NCBI RefSeq assembly: GCF_000021485.1
Contig: NC_011761.1
Coordinates: forward strand, 2,696,001 to 2,760,000
Reading direction: 5' to 3'
Length of the DNA: 64,000 nt
Origin: Acidithiobacillus ferrooxidans ATCC 23270
GTDB taxonomy: Bacteria > Pseudomonadota > Gammaproteobacteria > Acidithiobacillales > Acidithiobacillaceae
A program made the position numbers and the translations under genes. The notes beneath the pieces are model-generated. The model was not told where the DNA came from and did not search any database. It was given only the letters and a program-made list of their open reading frames with translations. Every line of letters starts with the position of its first letter. Within the stretch, counting starts at the first letter, position 1. Shown piece after piece: positions 48,844 to 59,008 of the stretch.

Positions 48844-51464
48844 AGGGATATTCTTCATGGCACCCCTCCCGCAGGGCGGCAACGCAGGCCACCCTGCGGA
48901 ACAGTATCGGGCGCTTGCAGCGGATCACCGATTTCAGCGTGCTTCTTTCCGGCGCCAATGAAGTCATCGCCTATACGGAAAACGAAACGGATCTGCTGCG
49001 ATCCCTCTGCGAATTGGCCGTCCGGCACACCCATCTGCGGCTGGCGTGGATTGGCCGGCCCGATAGTGATGGCATCTTCCAAAACCTCGCCGCCGCCGGG
49101 GCGGTGCGCTACCTGGAAGGTATCCGCATATCCACATCCGCGGAACTTCCCGAGGGACAAGGCTCCGCAGGCCAGTCCTGGCGCGATCAAAAACCGGTTT
49201 ACAATGCCTCGCTCCCCAAAAATGTCCGCATGAACCTCTGGGCGCAACGCGCCAAAGCCTTTGGGTTCGGGGCAAGCGCATCGCTGCCGATTTATCGGGG
49301 CAACACGCTGTGGGCCATCTTGATGGTCTATCACGGCAAGAAAAACGTCTTCGATGCCGACTTCCGGAGAATAATGACGGATCTGGCCAAAAACGTCAGT
49401 TACGGCCTGGATCGTTTGGACATCCGGCGAAAGGAGCGGGAATCAAACGCTTTCAACGAAGTGCTGCTGAACGACCAGGCATCCGGCATCAGCGTCGTGC
49501 GTTTTCCGGAACAGATTGTCGAGCGAGTCAACACGCGGATGCTGACAATCCTCGGCGCGTCTTCCGCGGATGAGCTGATCGGACATCCCGTATGGGGGAT
49601 CATTCACCATGAGGAAGTCGGTGAGCAGGTTGGCCAGTTTGCCCTGGAGGTTCTCAGCGAAGGCTACGCAACACGCAGGGATGTGCCCTATCGCCGCCTG
49701 GATGGACAAATGGTTTTCACGGATATTTCAGGCCAGCGCCTGGACGGATCGGATGGTGTGCAACGTATCCTCTGGACTCATGTGGATGTGACGGAGCGCC
49801 ATCGGCTCATGGATGAACTCACGCAGTTGTCGCTTTCCGACCCACTCACCGGCCTGCCCAATCGCCGCGCTCTGGATACAGAACTGGGCAAGGCCATGGC
49901 CCGCGCTGATCGTCATGAACACCTTTTGAGCGTCGTCATGATCGATCTCGACGGCTTCAAACCAGTCAACGACACCTGTGGCCACGAAGCCGGGGATATG
50001 GTGTTGCGGACCATCGGCCAGCGTTTACGGAAAGGATTGCGCGGCACGGACTTCGTGGCCCGCCTGGGTGGCGATGAGTTCGTTCTGCTCCTGGAGAACT
50101 GCACCGCCCTGGAGGAGATCGAAGTGGTCATGAGGAAGATCGGGGAAATGATCCGGCAACCCATCGAACTCCCCGACAAGAGCAGGGCGGAGATCGATCT
50201 CAGCGCCGGCATATGCCTCTATCCTTTCGGCGATTCCCACAATCCCGATGCGCTGCTCCGCTATGCCGATCAAGCACTTTACGAGAGCAAAAACCACAAG
50301 GCGGATCGCGTGCATTACTGGACCCTCTTCGGAGATTCGGTACCAGTGCGGCAGAACGTCATCCAGACACGGTTGCGGGAAGGTGGATTGCTGGTCCATT
50401 ACCAGCCCATACTCGACAATCGCTCCCACAAGATCGTGGGTGTGGAGGCTTTGGCGCGGCTGCGGGACAAGGATGGGCAGATACTCTATCCGGCGGAGTT
50501 TCTGCCTTTGATCACTGTCGAGGACACCACCTATCTCAGCAGGATGGTGCTTACCCAGGCGCTGGCGGATCTGGCCGAGCTGGATACCTTGGGATGCTCG
50601 CTCTGGGTGTCCGTGAACGTAGCCCCGGAGTCCTTCGATGACCACTTCGTTCCATGCATGGCAGGCGTTATCGGAGCCAGCGATATCGCACCTTCCCGGA
50701 TCACGCTGGAGATCCTGGAGAGCAGCAACTTCCTGGAGCATAACGCCGCGTTGTCCGTTCTTCACGGCGTCAAAGAACTGGGCGTTCGCCTCGCTCTGGA
50801 TGATGTGGGCAGTGCGTATTCCTCACTGCTCCGCCTCAAGGACTTGCCCATTGATGAAATCAAGCTGGATCAGGGATTTATCCGCTCCCTGGAGGATCGG
50901 CCCCAGGATTTGTATTTTCTTGCTTCCATTCGGGATTTGGCCATCGGCCTGGGAGTGGATCTGGTGGTGGAAGGGGTCGAAACAGATGACATTGCGGATG
51001 CAGTCTCGGTCATGGACATTAAATTACTGCAAGGCTATGGTGTCGCCAGACCCATGCCCATGGCGCAGTTACGGGAATTTCTAGCCCAACGTCCGTCCTA
51101 TCATCGACAGCATCCGACCAGCTTGTTCGGACTTTATGCCAAACAGATCTGCGACCAGGGAACCTTGAAAAAAATGATCCTCAGCAATCCGAGCCTGATC
51201 AATAGCGATGAATTGGCGGATGCCGCCCGTTGCGACATGCATCACCATATGCAGCGCCTGGGTCTCGCTGAAGACTCTCCCTTATTTGGGCTTCATTGGG
51301 AGGTCCATGGTGCCATCGCATCGTTGTTAAAGGCTCCGGTCGCGGAAGGCTGGGAGCAAGTTCGGCAGGTGCAAAAGGCATTTGAGGATGGCTTGCTGGA
51401 AGCTTTCCAGAAAGCAAAGACCTGTCGATCACCAGGCAGTGGTCTATCTTCCGTCCCGGTTTAG
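48840..51464 (+). CDS. GAF-PAS-GGDEF-EAL cyclic-di-GMP signalling protein
   Basis: 874 residues, soluble. A GAF-like domain (about 30-185) and a PAS-like domain (about 200-320) are followed by GGDEF at 410-414 with the inhibitory I-site RGTD five residues before it, so the cyclase looks active. The EAL motif is at 536-538 in GVEALAR, with LEILESS, ALDDVGSAYSSL, IKLDQGFI, VVEGVET and LLQGYG; the usual DDFGTG loop is DDVGSA but the main residues are present. A C-terminal tail of about 125 residues holds Cys798, His801-803 and an HxxxH (819/823), possibly a metal-binding sensor. It follows cbbO, so a link to carbon status is possible but unproven. Confidence 0.92.
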   Translation: MKGYSSWHPSRRAATQATLRNSIGRLQRITDFSVLLSGANEVIAYTENETDLLRSLCELAVRHTHLRLAWIGRPDSDGIFQNLAAAGAVRYLEGIRISTSAELPEGQGSAGQSWRDQKPVYNASLPKNVRMNLWAQRAKAFGFGASASLPIYRGNTLWAILMVYHGKKNVFDADFRRIMTDLAKNVSYGLDRLDIRRKERESNAFNEVLLNDQASGISVVRFPEQIVERVNTRMLTILGASSADELIGHPVWGIIHHEEVGEQVGQFALEVLSEGYATRRDVPYRRLDGQMVFTDISGQRLDGSDGVQRILWTHVDVTERHRLMDELTQLSLSDPLTGLPNRRALDTELGKAMARADRHEHLLSVVMIDLDGFKPVNDTCGHEAGDMVLRTIGQRLRKGLRGTDFVARLGGDEFVLLLENCTALEEIEVVMRKIGEMIRQPIELPDKSRAEIDLSAGICLYPFGDSHNPDALLRYADQALYESKNHKADRVHYWTLFGDSVPVRQNVIQTRLREGGLLVHYQPILDNRSHKIVGVEALARLRDKDGQILYPAEFLPLITVEDTTYLSRMVLTQALADLAELDTLGCSLWVSVNVAPESFDDHFVPCMAGVIGASDIAPSRITLEILESSNFLEHNAALSVLHGVKELGVRLALDDVGSAYSSLLRLKDLPIDEIKLDQGFIRSLEDRPQDLYFLASIRDLAIGLGVDLVVEGVETDDIADAVSVMDIKLLQGYGVARPMPMAQLREFLAQRPSYHRQHPTSLFGLYAKQICDQGTLKKMILSNPSLINSDELADAARCDMHHHMQRLGLAEDSPLFGLHWEVHGAIASLLKAPVAEGWEQVRQVQKAFEDGLLEAFQKAKTCRSPGSGLSSVPV

Positions 51465-51586
51465 CAAACCGGTGCCATGACGGCGTGATACACACATGGC
51501 CGACGGACCCGATGTCCGCCCGCAATTTCGCCTCTCGTGCAGAGACTTCCCCAAAATATCGCAACACCCATGGGGCGCCAGCCCCC

Positions 51587-52870
51587 TCAACCGCGAAAAA
51601 TTACCCGCCCTGCCACCAGGGTGTAGCGCACCTGCCCGCGCAACTCCCATTGCCCATACGGAAGATTCCGGCCCCGGCTCCACCCCTGCGTTGGCTCCAC
51701 CACGAAACGGGGCTCCGGGTCGAAAATACAGAGGTCGGCGGCGGCACCGACCGCCAGGGATGGCGGAGTCAAACCAAGCGCCTGGGCCGGGCCGATACTG
51801 AGCAGGCGCAGGATTGTCATCAAGTTCACCACTCCTTCATCTACCAGTCGCAGCGCCAGGGGCAGGAGCCATTCCACCGCAGCGATGCCGAATGGCGCCT
51901 GGATAAAGGTCTTGCCTTCGCGGTCCACCCCCCAGGGGCAGTGATCACTACTGATGGCGGTTATCGCGCCCGCAGCCAGGGCGCGGCGCAAGGCATCACG
52001 ATCTGCGGCAGTGCGCAGAGGCGGCAGGATCTTGGCATGCAGGTTGAAAAATCCGACGTCCTGTTCGGTGAGCAGCAGGTGGTGGATACTCACCCCGCAG
52101 GTCACCGGCTCGCCCCGTTGCCGGGCGGCAGCCACTTCGGCAACCGCCGCAGCAGTACTGAGATGCGGAAAATGGATGGGGCAGCCACTGAGCGCCGCAA
52201 TGGCGATATCACGCTGGACGCCGATCTGCTCCGCCGCCGCCGGGCGCCCAATCAGGCCCAGGCGAATACTCAGGCGGCCTTCGTGCATCACGCCATGAGC
52301 CGCCAGTTCCGGTTCTTCGCCATGGAGCAGAACGGGCTGGCCCAAATCCGCCGCGTAACTCAGCGCCAGCCGCAACAAAGCCGCACTGGCTACAGACTTC
52401 TTCGCCTGGCTGAAGACGATGGCGCCCGATTCCACCAGGCCCGCCATTTCCGTCAGCGCCACACCCTGAAGCTGGGTAGTAAGGGCGCCAGCCAGATGTA
52501 CCCTGGCCAACGCCAGGCGCTCAGCTACCGCACGCTGCTCCTGCAAAACGGCAGGCGTATCAGCGACAGGCAGGGTATCCGGGCGCAGTAGAACCTGCGT
52601 CACGCCTCCCGCCACCGCCGCACGCAATTCGCTGGCCAGGTCGCCATCCCGACCATGACCAGGCGTGTGTCCCTGAAAAGAAGTCTCGACAAATCCGGGG
52701 CAGGCGATCAGGCCCGTACCGTCCAACGCTTCTTCGGCCTGAAAGTCCGCGGGCAGCGGCCCCCGCGCGACAATTCGGCCGTCGGCGATGGCCAGATCGG
52801 TAACCGCATCAAAGCCGTCGCCCGGGTCCATGACCCGAATATTGCGGATGATTCTGTGCATAGTGCTCAC
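51587..52870 (-). CDS. pyrX: Inactive dihydroorotase-like subunit (PyrC'/PyrX)
   Basis: About 424-427 residues of dihydroorotase fold. The metal-binding HxH of active enzymes, normally in DxHVHxREPG, is replaced here by [10 protein letters not shown], so both histidines are lost (Ser61, Gln63 counting from the ATG). Other family elements remain: [22 protein letters not shown] and SSDHCPW. In pseudomonads the equivalent pyrC' protein is catalytically dead but required to assemble active aspartate transcarbamoylase with PyrB. The GTG at 52870 overlaps the pyrB stop; an ATG at 52861 is an alternative. A functional dihydroorotase must be elsewhere. Confidence 0.9.
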   Translation of the reverse strand: MSTMHRIIRNIRVMDPGDGFDAVTDLAIADGRIVARGPLPADFQAEEALDGTGLIACPGFVETSFQGHTPGHGRDGDLASELRAAVAGGVTQVLLRPDTLPVADTPAVLQEQRAVAERLALARVHLAGALTTQLQGVALTEMAGLVESGAIVFSQAKKSVASAALLRLALSYAADLGQPVLLHGEEPELAAHGVMHEGRLSIRLGLIGRPAAAEQIGVQRDIAIAALSGCPIHFPHLSTAAAVAEVAAARQRGEPVTCGVSIHHLLLTEQDVGFFNLHAKILPPLRTAADRDALRRALAAGAITAISSDHCPWGVDREGKTFIQAPFGIAAVEWLLPLALRLVDEGVVNLMTILRLLSIGPAQALGLTPPSLAVGAAADLCIFDPEPRFVVEPTQGWSRGRNLPYGQWELRGQVRYTLVAGRVIFRG

Positions 52871-53850
52871 GCTCCGCCCGCCGCGCCGGCGAGGATGGCG
52901 AGCACCGCCATCCGCACCGCCAGACCATGGGCAACCTGTTGGAGAATCACTGCCTGGGCCCCGTCGGCCACTTCCGAGGCAATTTCCACCCCCCGGTTCA
53001 TGGGGCCCGGATGCAGCACCAGCGCGCCGGGTTCCGCCCACTGCAAGCGCTCCGGCGTCAGCCCGAACCGGCGGTGAAACTCATCCAGACTGGGAAGCCG
53101 GTGCGACTCCATGCGCTCCCGTTGCAGGCGCAGGGCGCAAATCACATCCACTCCGCGCAAACCGGCCTGCAGATCATGGTAGACATGCACCCCCAGCGCC
53201 GAAAGTTCTTCGGGTACCAGAGTGCGCGGGCCGATGACGCGAATTTCCGGGCAGCCGAGGACGGACAGGGCATGTATCTGCGAACGCGCCACCCGCGAAT
53301 GGAACACATCCCCGACAATGGCCACCACCCGGTCCTCGATCGGACCTCCCAGACGGCGGATCGTGAACACGTCCAGCAAAGCCTGTGTCGGATGCGCATG
53401 CTGACCGTCACCGGCATTCACCACCAGCGCCGAATCACCGAGATGACGAGCCACTAGATGGGCCGCGCCCGCCTCCGGGTGGCGGATGACGAAGCCATCC
53501 ACCTGCATGGCCATGAGATTATCAATCGTATCGGTGAGGGACTCGCCCTTGCTGGCGCTGCTGGTGCTGACTGCGATATTCAGCACATCCGCCGAGAGGC
53601 GCTTGGCAGCCAGCTCAAAAGTGCTGCGGGTCCGGGTGCTGTTCTCAAAAAAAAGGTTGGCGATGGTGCGACCGCGCAGGGTGGGGGTCTTTTTGACGCT
53701 ACGGTTCGCAATACTGAGGAAGGATTCCGCCGTATCGAGAATCTGCAGCAATTCCCGCTCCCGGAGCCCTTCGGTACTGAGCAGATGCCGCAAGCGGCCC
53801 TGCGCATCGTATTGCAGGTTGCCCTCGCCAAAACGCAGGGTAGCACTCAT
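52867..53850 (-). CDS. pyrB: Aspartate carbamoyltransferase catalytic subunit
   Basis: 327 residues with the carbamoyl phosphate motif [13 protein letters not shown] (about 68-80), RHPEAGAAH and HPTQALLDV. It makes carbamoyl aspartate in pyrimidine synthesis. It sits between pyrR and pyrC' with overlapping starts and stops, as in Pseudomonas. No pyrI regulatory subunit is present. Confidence 0.96.
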   Translation of the reverse strand: MSATLRFGEGNLQYDAQGRLRHLLSTEGLRERELLQILDTAESFLSIANRSVKKTPTLRGRTIANLFFENSTRTRSTFELAAKRLSADVLNIAVSTSSASKGESLTDTIDNLMAMQVDGFVIRHPEAGAAHLVARHLGDSALVVNAGDGQHAHPTQALLDVFTIRRLGGPIEDRVVAIVGDVFHSRVARSQIHALSVLGCPEIRVIGPRTLVPEELSALGVHVYHDLQAGLRGVDVICALRLQRERMESHRLPSLDEFHRRFGLTPERLQWAEPGALVLHPGPMNRGVEIASEVADGAQAVILQQVAHGLAVRMAVLAILAGAAGGA

Positions 53851-54353
53851 GGCTGCGGCTCCCGCTGCTCCAGTTCCAGACGCAGCGGATCGGGACCGCG
53901 CAACTTGATGTGTTCACCCGCGGTCGCGATCAGACGCAGCGCCGCCACATCGGCCGCTACCGGCAACTCGTGCCCGCCACGGTCCACCAGCACTGCCAGA
54001 AGGATGCGGGCCGGACGCCCGTAATCGAAGATTTCATTCATGGCGGCGCGCACGGTGCGGCCGGTGTAGAGGACATCGTCCACCAGAATGATATCGCGGC
54101 CATCCACATCAAAGGGGATATCCGAGGCGCGCACCTGCGGGTGCAGGCCGATCTGGCTGAAGTCGTCGCGATAAAAAGAGATATCCACCTGCCCCAGGGG
54201 CTGCCGCAAACCGAGTGCGGCGTGCAGGGTGCGTGCCAGCCAGACGCCGCCGGTAAAAATACCGATCATCGCCGCCTGCTCCGGATCGATGAGGGGGCGC
54301 AGATCACGCGCCATAACCTCCAACAGCGCGCTCACATCCCAGTCGATCGTCAT
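53847..54353 (-). CDS. pyrR: Bifunctional PyrR: pyrimidine operon regulator / uracil phosphoribosyltransferase
   Basis: 168 residues of type I phosphoribosyltransferase fold with the PRPP motif [16 protein letters not shown] and [11 protein letters not shown], specific for PyrR. In Bacillus it binds RNA to attenuate pyr genes; its regulatory role in proteobacteria is less clear. It overlaps ruvX and pyrB by 4 bases each. Confidence 0.94.
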   Translation of the reverse strand: MTIDWDVSALLEVMARDLRPLIDPEQAAMIGIFTGGVWLARTLHAALGLRQPLGQVDISFYRDDFSQIGLHPQVRASDIPFDVDGRDIILVDDVLYTGRTVRAAMNEIFDYGRPARILLAVLVDRGGHELPVAADVAALRLIATAGEHIKLRGPDPLRLELEQREPQP

Positions 54354-54781
54354 GCGTCGCCTCCGGCATTATGAAAGGTCCACAAAATTTCGCAGGCTGC
54401 GGCCTGATCCAGCAGGCGACCGCGCTTCTTGTGGGAAAGCTCGCGCTCCTTCAGGACCAGATCCGCGGCATGGCTGCTCAGCCGTTCATCCACCCAATGG
54501 ATGGGCAAGGGGAAACGGCGCTGCAAACTTTCCGCAAATTTGCGCACCCGGCCAACCATGAACCCCTCACTGCCATCCATGTGCAGGGGCAGGCCCAGGA
54601 CCAGGGCGCGGGGCTGCCATTCTTTGAGAATGCGGGCGAAGCCATCCCAGTCGGGGCCACACTCGCCATTGCGCAGGGTGGCAACCCCTTGCGGCGCCAG
54701 GCCCGACTCCCCCAGAACCGCAATCCCGATCCGGCGCTCCCCGAAGTCTATCCCGAGCAGAGGCCCGCTGCGCTCAGGCAT
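54350..54781 (-). CDS. ruvX: Holliday junction resolvase-like protein RuvX/YqgF
   Basis: 143 residues. The N-terminal GIDFGERRIGIAV gives the RNase H-like Asp, then GLPLHMDGSEG and VDERLSSHAA. YqgF proteins act in 16S rRNA 5' end maturation. The ATG at 54781 overlaps the algH end by 8 bases. Confidence 0.93.
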   Translation of the reverse strand: MPERSGPLLGIDFGERRIGIAVLGESGLAPQGVATLRNGECGPDWDGFARILKEWQPRALVLGLPLHMDGSEGFMVGRVRKFAESLQRRFPLPIHWVDERLSSHAADLVLKERELSHKKRGRLLDQAAACEILWTFHNAGGDA

Positions 54782-55331
54782 GACCTGCCGCACCGCTGAG
54801 CAGGCGCATATCCACCCCCAGCAAGCGCGCTGCGGCCTGCCAGCGCTCACTGGCGGGCAGGTCGAAAATCACCGCCATATCCAAGGGGCCGTGCAACCAT
54901 GCGTTATCCTGCAGCTCCGCTTCCAGTTGCTGCGCGCCCCAGCCGGCATAACCCAGGGCCAGGAGGTAACGCTGCGGCTCTTCGTGCTGGGCGATGGCCT
55001 GCAGAATATCCGGTGAACTGGTCAGCGCCAGATCGTCGTTGACCTCCAGACTGGAAAGCCATTCGCCCCGCGGCGAATGCAGAATAAATCCATGCTGCGG
55101 CTGGATCGGCCCGCCCCAGTATACCGGGCGATGGATCATTTCTTCAGAGGGCTGGATGTCCACCGCACGCAGGGCATCGGACATATTGATGTCCACCAGC
55201 CGGTTGATAACCACGCCCATGGCGCCTTCGGCATTGTGTTCGCAGACCACGATCACCGTACGGTCGAAAACGCCGTCGTGCAGCGCGGGCATGGCAATGA
55301 GCAGATGATTTTTGAGAGAAGAAAAGGTCAT
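54774..55331 (-). CDS. algH: AlgH/YqgE family protein (UPF0301)
   Basis: 185 residues starting with SLKNHLLIAMPAL, followed by VIVVCEHNAEGAMGVVINR and the VYWGGPIQPQHGFILHS motif, all diagnostic. Its biochemical role is unsettled; in Pseudomonas it affects alginate regulation. The order algH-ruvX-pyrR-pyrB-pyrC' matches pseudomonads. Confidence 0.94.
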   Translation of the reverse strand: MTFSSLKNHLLIAMPALHDGVFDRTVIVVCEHNAEGAMGVVINRLVDINMSDALRAVDIQPSEEMIHRPVYWGGPIQPQHGFILHSPRGEWLSSLEVNDDLALTSSPDILQAIAQHEEPQRYLLALGYAGWGAQQLEAELQDNAWLHGPLDMAVIFDLPASERWQAAARLLGVDMRLLSGAAGHA

Positions 55332-55400
55332 AAGTCCTATGATACGTCTTTCCTACCAAAAACGGCAGGTACCGTGATCACCGGCACGAACGGGGCCGCA

Positions 55401-56339
55401 TCATCGCCCCCGCTCCAGACGCTGCCAGAGCAGATCCGCCGCATCGACCCCAAAAAATCGCCTGATCTCCCGCGCCCCGGTGGGGCTGGTGACATTGATC
55501 TCCGTCACATACCCGCCGATCACGTCCAGGCCGACAAAAAGCAGGCCCGCAGCGCGCAAGGCCGGGCCTATCGCCGCACAGATGTCCCGATCGCGGTCAT
55601 TGATCTCCGCCGCTACCCCCGTTGCACCTGCCACCAGATTACCGCGAAAATCCGCGGCCGAAGGCACCCGCAGCAGGGCACCTGGCACCGGGACACCATC
55701 CACCAGGAGAATCCGTTTATCGCCCTCGCGAATCGCGGGCAGGTAGCGCTGCGCCATCACATGATGCTGGCCCCAGCCCGTCACCGTCTCCAGAATACTG
55801 CCGACATTGCGGTCCTGCAGGTGCAGATAGAACACCCCTTCGCCACCACGCGCCGAGAGCGGTTTGACGACGATTTCGCCGTGTTCGGCGAGAAAGGCCC
55901 GCAAATCCCCGAGATCCCGGCTGACCAGCAAGGGCGGCAGAAATTCCGGGAAATGCAGGGCATAGAGCTTTTCATTGGCATTGCGCAGACTGACCGGATC
56001 GTTGACCACCCAGGTGCCGGCGTGCTCCAGCAGATAGCAGGCGGTGAGATATTCCAGACCCACAGGAGGGTCCTTACGCATGAGGACCACATCCATCTCG
56101 TCGAGGGGGCGCTCTTCTGTCTCACCCAGCGTAAAATAATCTTCCACATCATCACGTACGATGATGGTACGGAGTCGTCCCCAGGAACGCCCATCCCGAA
56201 AAAACAGGTCCGGCAGGCCAAACACCCGGCATTGATGCCCACGCGCCTGCGCCGCCAGCAGCATGGCGAACGTCGTATCTTTGGCCGGTTTGATCCCGGT
56301 AATGGGATCCATAAGAATAGCGGCCTTGAGCGCACTCAT
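55401..56339 (-). CDS. gshB: Glutathione synthetase
   Basis: 312-residue ATP-grasp enzyme starting MSALKAAILMDPITGIKPAKDTT, with VLMRKDPPVG, PLSARGGEGVFYL and VTSPTGAREI. It adds glycine to gamma-glutamylcysteine. Its ATG overlaps the gshA stop as ATGA, so the pair is translationally coupled. Confidence 0.96.
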   Translation of the reverse strand: MSALKAAILMDPITGIKPAKDTTFAMLLAAQARGHQCRVFGLPDLFFRDGRSWGRLRTIIVRDDVEDYFTLGETEERPLDEMDVVLMRKDPPVGLEYLTACYLLEHAGTWVVNDPVSLRNANEKLYALHFPEFLPPLLVSRDLGDLRAFLAEHGEIVVKPLSARGGEGVFYLHLQDRNVGSILETVTGWGQHHVMAQRYLPAIREGDKRILLVDGVPVPGALLRVPSAADFRGNLVAGATGVAAEINDRDRDICAAIGPALRAAGLLFVGLDVIGGYVTEINVTSPTGAREIRRFFGVDAADLLWQRLERGR

Positions 56340-57646
56340 TGGCCTGTCTCCAGTGTACCTTGCCGCCGCCAGTCTGCCATTTCCCGGGCCGCCGCCACCA
56401 GAGTGAGGCGCGCGATGACGCCATAGGCATAGTAACGATTGGCCGGCGCATCCGGTGGCGACTTCCGGCAAGGGAGCACGCAGGTCTGGCCAAAGGCCAT
56501 TGGCTCAAAATGCGCACCCGGAGCGTTGAGATTCTCATCCCGTCCACGCTCCGTATGCACCCGGTAAAACCCTCCCAGCACCTGCTGACCGATCATATAG
56601 ACCACCGGCTCTGCGACTGCCTCCTGCGCGGTCTGTTCGAAGGTATATACACCCTCTTGAATAAAGACGTCACTGACCGGCAACCCCTCTTTACTCTTCG
56701 CCATCCGGGTGCGTTCCTTACGGTTGAGGTCAAGGAATTCCTCACCCGAATAGGCGGTCATAATACCCATACCGTAAGTACCCGCATCCGCCTTGACGAT
56801 CACAAAAGGACGCTGATGAATACCATAGTGGGCATAACGCTCGCGGGTGATCTCCAGTACGGCATCCACGTTCGCAACCAGGCACTCGCGGCCTTCGGAG
56901 CGCATGAAGTCAATGCCCTGACAACGCCGAAAAACGGGGTCAATCAGCCAGGGATCGATGCCAATCACCTCCGCCAGCTCCTGTGCCACCGCACGGTAAT
57001 GGGTGAAGTGCTGGGATTTACGCCGGTTACGCCAACCTGCCGCGAGGGGGGGCAGAATAGGTTGCTCCAGGCCTGCCAATATTTCCGGCACACCACCAGA
57101 TAAATCATTGTTCAGTAAGATCAGTTGTGCATCAAAACCCCTCGTCGACAGCCGCCCGTCGTCGCGACACAGTGGTTCCAGCAGCAACTGGCCACCTGAA
57201 GGCAGATCATAGACCGTACGGTCTTCCAGAATCAGGGAGCCCACTCGCACGTCCAATCCGGCGAGTTCCAACAACTCACGCAATCGTGCCACGCTCTCCA
57301 GATAAAAAAGGTTACGCGTGTGGTTTTCAGGAATCAGCAGTACCCGCTCCAGACCTGGATGGTACTGGTTCAGATAATGCTGAATAGCCGAAACATAGAG
57401 CGCCGAAAACTCCGGATTGAGGTTATTAAAGCCCGCCGAAAACAGATTGGTGTCCACGGGCGCCAACTTGAAACCGGCATTGCGCAAGTCCACAGAGGCA
57501 TAGAAAGGCGGTGGCGTCCGTTGCCATTGTCCCCGAAACCAGCGCTCAATCGTGGATTGCTCGACGATCAGGTGGCGCTCGATATCCAGCAGAGCCTCCA
57601 CCCGATCCGTGGCCAGGAAAGGAATATCCCGTATCACTTCCGTCAT
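56336..57646 (-). CDS. gshA: Glutamate-cysteine ligase, ferrooxidans-type family
   Basis: 436 residues unlike E. coli GshA or plant-type GCS2. It belongs to the glutamate-cysteine ligase family first defined in Thiobacillus (Acidithiobacillus) ferrooxidans. Visible elements include YASVDLRNAGFKLAPVDTN, LIPENHTRN, IVKADAGTYGMGIM (an ATP-grasp-like loop) and YAYGVIARL. It makes gamma-glutamylcysteine and is coupled to gshB. It lies 9 bases after citrate synthase. Confidence 0.9.
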   Translation of the reverse strand: MTEVIRDIPFLATDRVEALLDIERHLIVEQSTIERWFRGQWQRTPPPFYASVDLRNAGFKLAPVDTNLFSAGFNNLNPEFSALYVSAIQHYLNQYHPGLERVLLIPENHTRNLFYLESVARLRELLELAGLDVRVGSLILEDRTVYDLPSGGQLLLEPLCRDDGRLSTRGFDAQLILLNNDLSGGVPEILAGLEQPILPPLAAGWRNRRKSQHFTHYRAVAQELAEVIGIDPWLIDPVFRRCQGIDFMRSEGRECLVANVDAVLEITRERYAHYGIHQRPFVIVKADAGTYGMGIMTAYSGEEFLDLNRKERTRMAKSKEGLPVSDVFIQEGVYTFEQTAQEAVAEPVVYMIGQQVLGGFYRVHTERGRDENLNAPGAHFEPMAFGQTCVLPCRKSPPDAPANRYYAYGVIARLTLVAAAREMADWRRQGTLETGQ

Positions 57647-57655
57647 GCGTCTTTC

Positions 57656-58816
57656 CTAAGTACGTTGGGCCACAGGCACATAGCGTCGATCCTGTTCCCC
57701 TGTATACACCTGCGTAGGCCGGAAGATCCGGTTATCCGCCAGTTGCTCCCGCCAGTGAGCCAGCCAGCCCGCAGAACGAGCCATAGCAAAAATAGGCGTA
57801 AAAAGGTCCGCTTTGATGCCCATCTCGTGATACAGCACGCCCGAATAGAAATCCACATTGGCGTGAATCCCCTTGGGACCGAGCCGCTCCGTAGCCTGGC
57901 GTTCCACTTCGATGGCAATTTCAAAGAGGCTGCTATGCCGCAGATTTCCATGACTGGCCATATCCTCCATCATCCCCTTGAGAATCACTGCACGCGGATC
58001 GCGGGTTTTGTAGATGCGATGCCCGAAACCCCAGATCTTCTCCTTGTTGGCCATCTTCCTGTCGAGATAGGCACCCACCTGCTGGACGGAGCTGATTTCT
58101 TCCAGCATTTCCACCACCTTCTGATTGGCACCACCATGCAACGGGCCGGCCAGGGTTCCGATCGCCCCCCCGATGACATGGTAAGGATTGGTCAGGGTGG
58201 ATCCGGTCACCAGTACCGAGAAGGTACTGGCATTGATGGTGTGCTCGGCATGCAGAATCAGGCAGGAGTCGAGGATTTTGGTATGGGCCGGATCAGGTTC
58301 GCGACCCGACAGCATATAGAGAAAGTTGGCCGCATGGCTGAGATCCGGGCGAGGTGAAATAGGATCATTGCCGAAACGCATCTGCTCCCACATCGCGACA
58401 ATGGTGGGCATGCGCGCGATAATCCGCATCGCCATGGCGTCCAAATGGAGCGTATTTCCGCGTTCGGCATCGGAAAGCTCCTGCTGCGGGTAGAACATGC
58501 CCAGACTGGCCACGGCACAGTGCAGCATATCCATGGGGTGTCCGGTCACGGGCATGAACTTCATGATTTCCCGGACATTATATTTGACTTGGCGGTGCGC
58601 ACGCAGACCGTGGTCGAACCGTTCCAGATCTGCGGCGCCGGGCAGGACACCATCCAGCAGCAAGAGCGCCACCTCCTCGAAACTGCTGTGCGCCGCAAGA
58701 TCCGCAATGGCAAAACCACGGTAACTCAGCAGGCCGGCAGCGCCATCGATGTTGGAAATGCTGGACTGGGTTGCAGCCACACCCTCCAGACCTGGCGCAA
58801 AGTTCGGTTCCGCCAT
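57656..58816 (-). CDS. gltA: Citrate synthase
   Basis: 386 residues. The active-site elements HAEHTINASTFS, GPLHGGANQKVVEML and WGFGHRIYK are present, and the late Asp region is NVDFYSGVLYHEMGI. The short length and N-terminus resemble the non-allosteric (Gram-positive/archaeal-like) class; some relatives are 2-methylcitrate synthases. The pyruvate dehydrogenase genes upstream supply acetyl-CoA. It is followed closely by gshA. Confidence 0.92.
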   Translation of the reverse strand: MAEPNFAPGLEGVAATQSSISNIDGAAGLLSYRGFAIADLAAHSSFEEVALLLLDGVLPGAADLERFDHGLRAHRQVKYNVREIMKFMPVTGHPMDMLHCAVASLGMFYPQQELSDAERGNTLHLDAMAMRIIARMPTIVAMWEQMRFGNDPISPRPDLSHAANFLYMLSGREPDPAHTKILDSCLILHAEHTINASTFSVLVTGSTLTNPYHVIGGAIGTLAGPLHGGANQKVVEMLEEISSVQQVGAYLDRKMANKEKIWGFGHRIYKTRDPRAVILKGMMEDMASHGNLRHSSLFEIAIEVERQATERLGPKGIHANVDFYSGVLYHEMGIKADLFTPIFAMARSAGWLAHWREQLADNRIFRPTQVYTGEQDRRYVPVAQRT

Positions 58817-58954
58817 ACAGAACTCCTTTAATCATTCTGGTGTTTGACTGCCCGGACCTTCGGCGGTCGCCGCCAGTCGGGGCACTGCTCACGGGCAGCG
58901 TCCTGCACGAAGGCGTCCGGACGACAAGCCGCCGGATCATCATAACCTGCCCGT

Positions 58955-58985
58955 AAAATAAAAGGGAGGCCGTCAGCCTCCCCTT
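58955..58985 (-). terminator. Rho-independent terminator after erpA
   Basis: On the minus strand GGGAGGC and GCCTCCC form a perfect 7-bp stem around TGACG, followed by TTTTATTTTA. It lies 24 bases past the erpA stop and separates erpA from the citrate synthase operon. Confidence 0.87.
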
Positions 58986-59008
58986 GGGGCACTTCCACCA
59001 ACCGGCGA

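Noticed and set aside
51572-51585. GGGGC-GCCA-GCCCC hairpin after pyrC'
   Set aside because: Short stem with no T-run on either strand, so I do not call it a terminator.
55345-55400. Possible terminator after gshB (ACGG...CCGTTTTT)
   Set aside because: The stem is only 4 bp, too weak to support.
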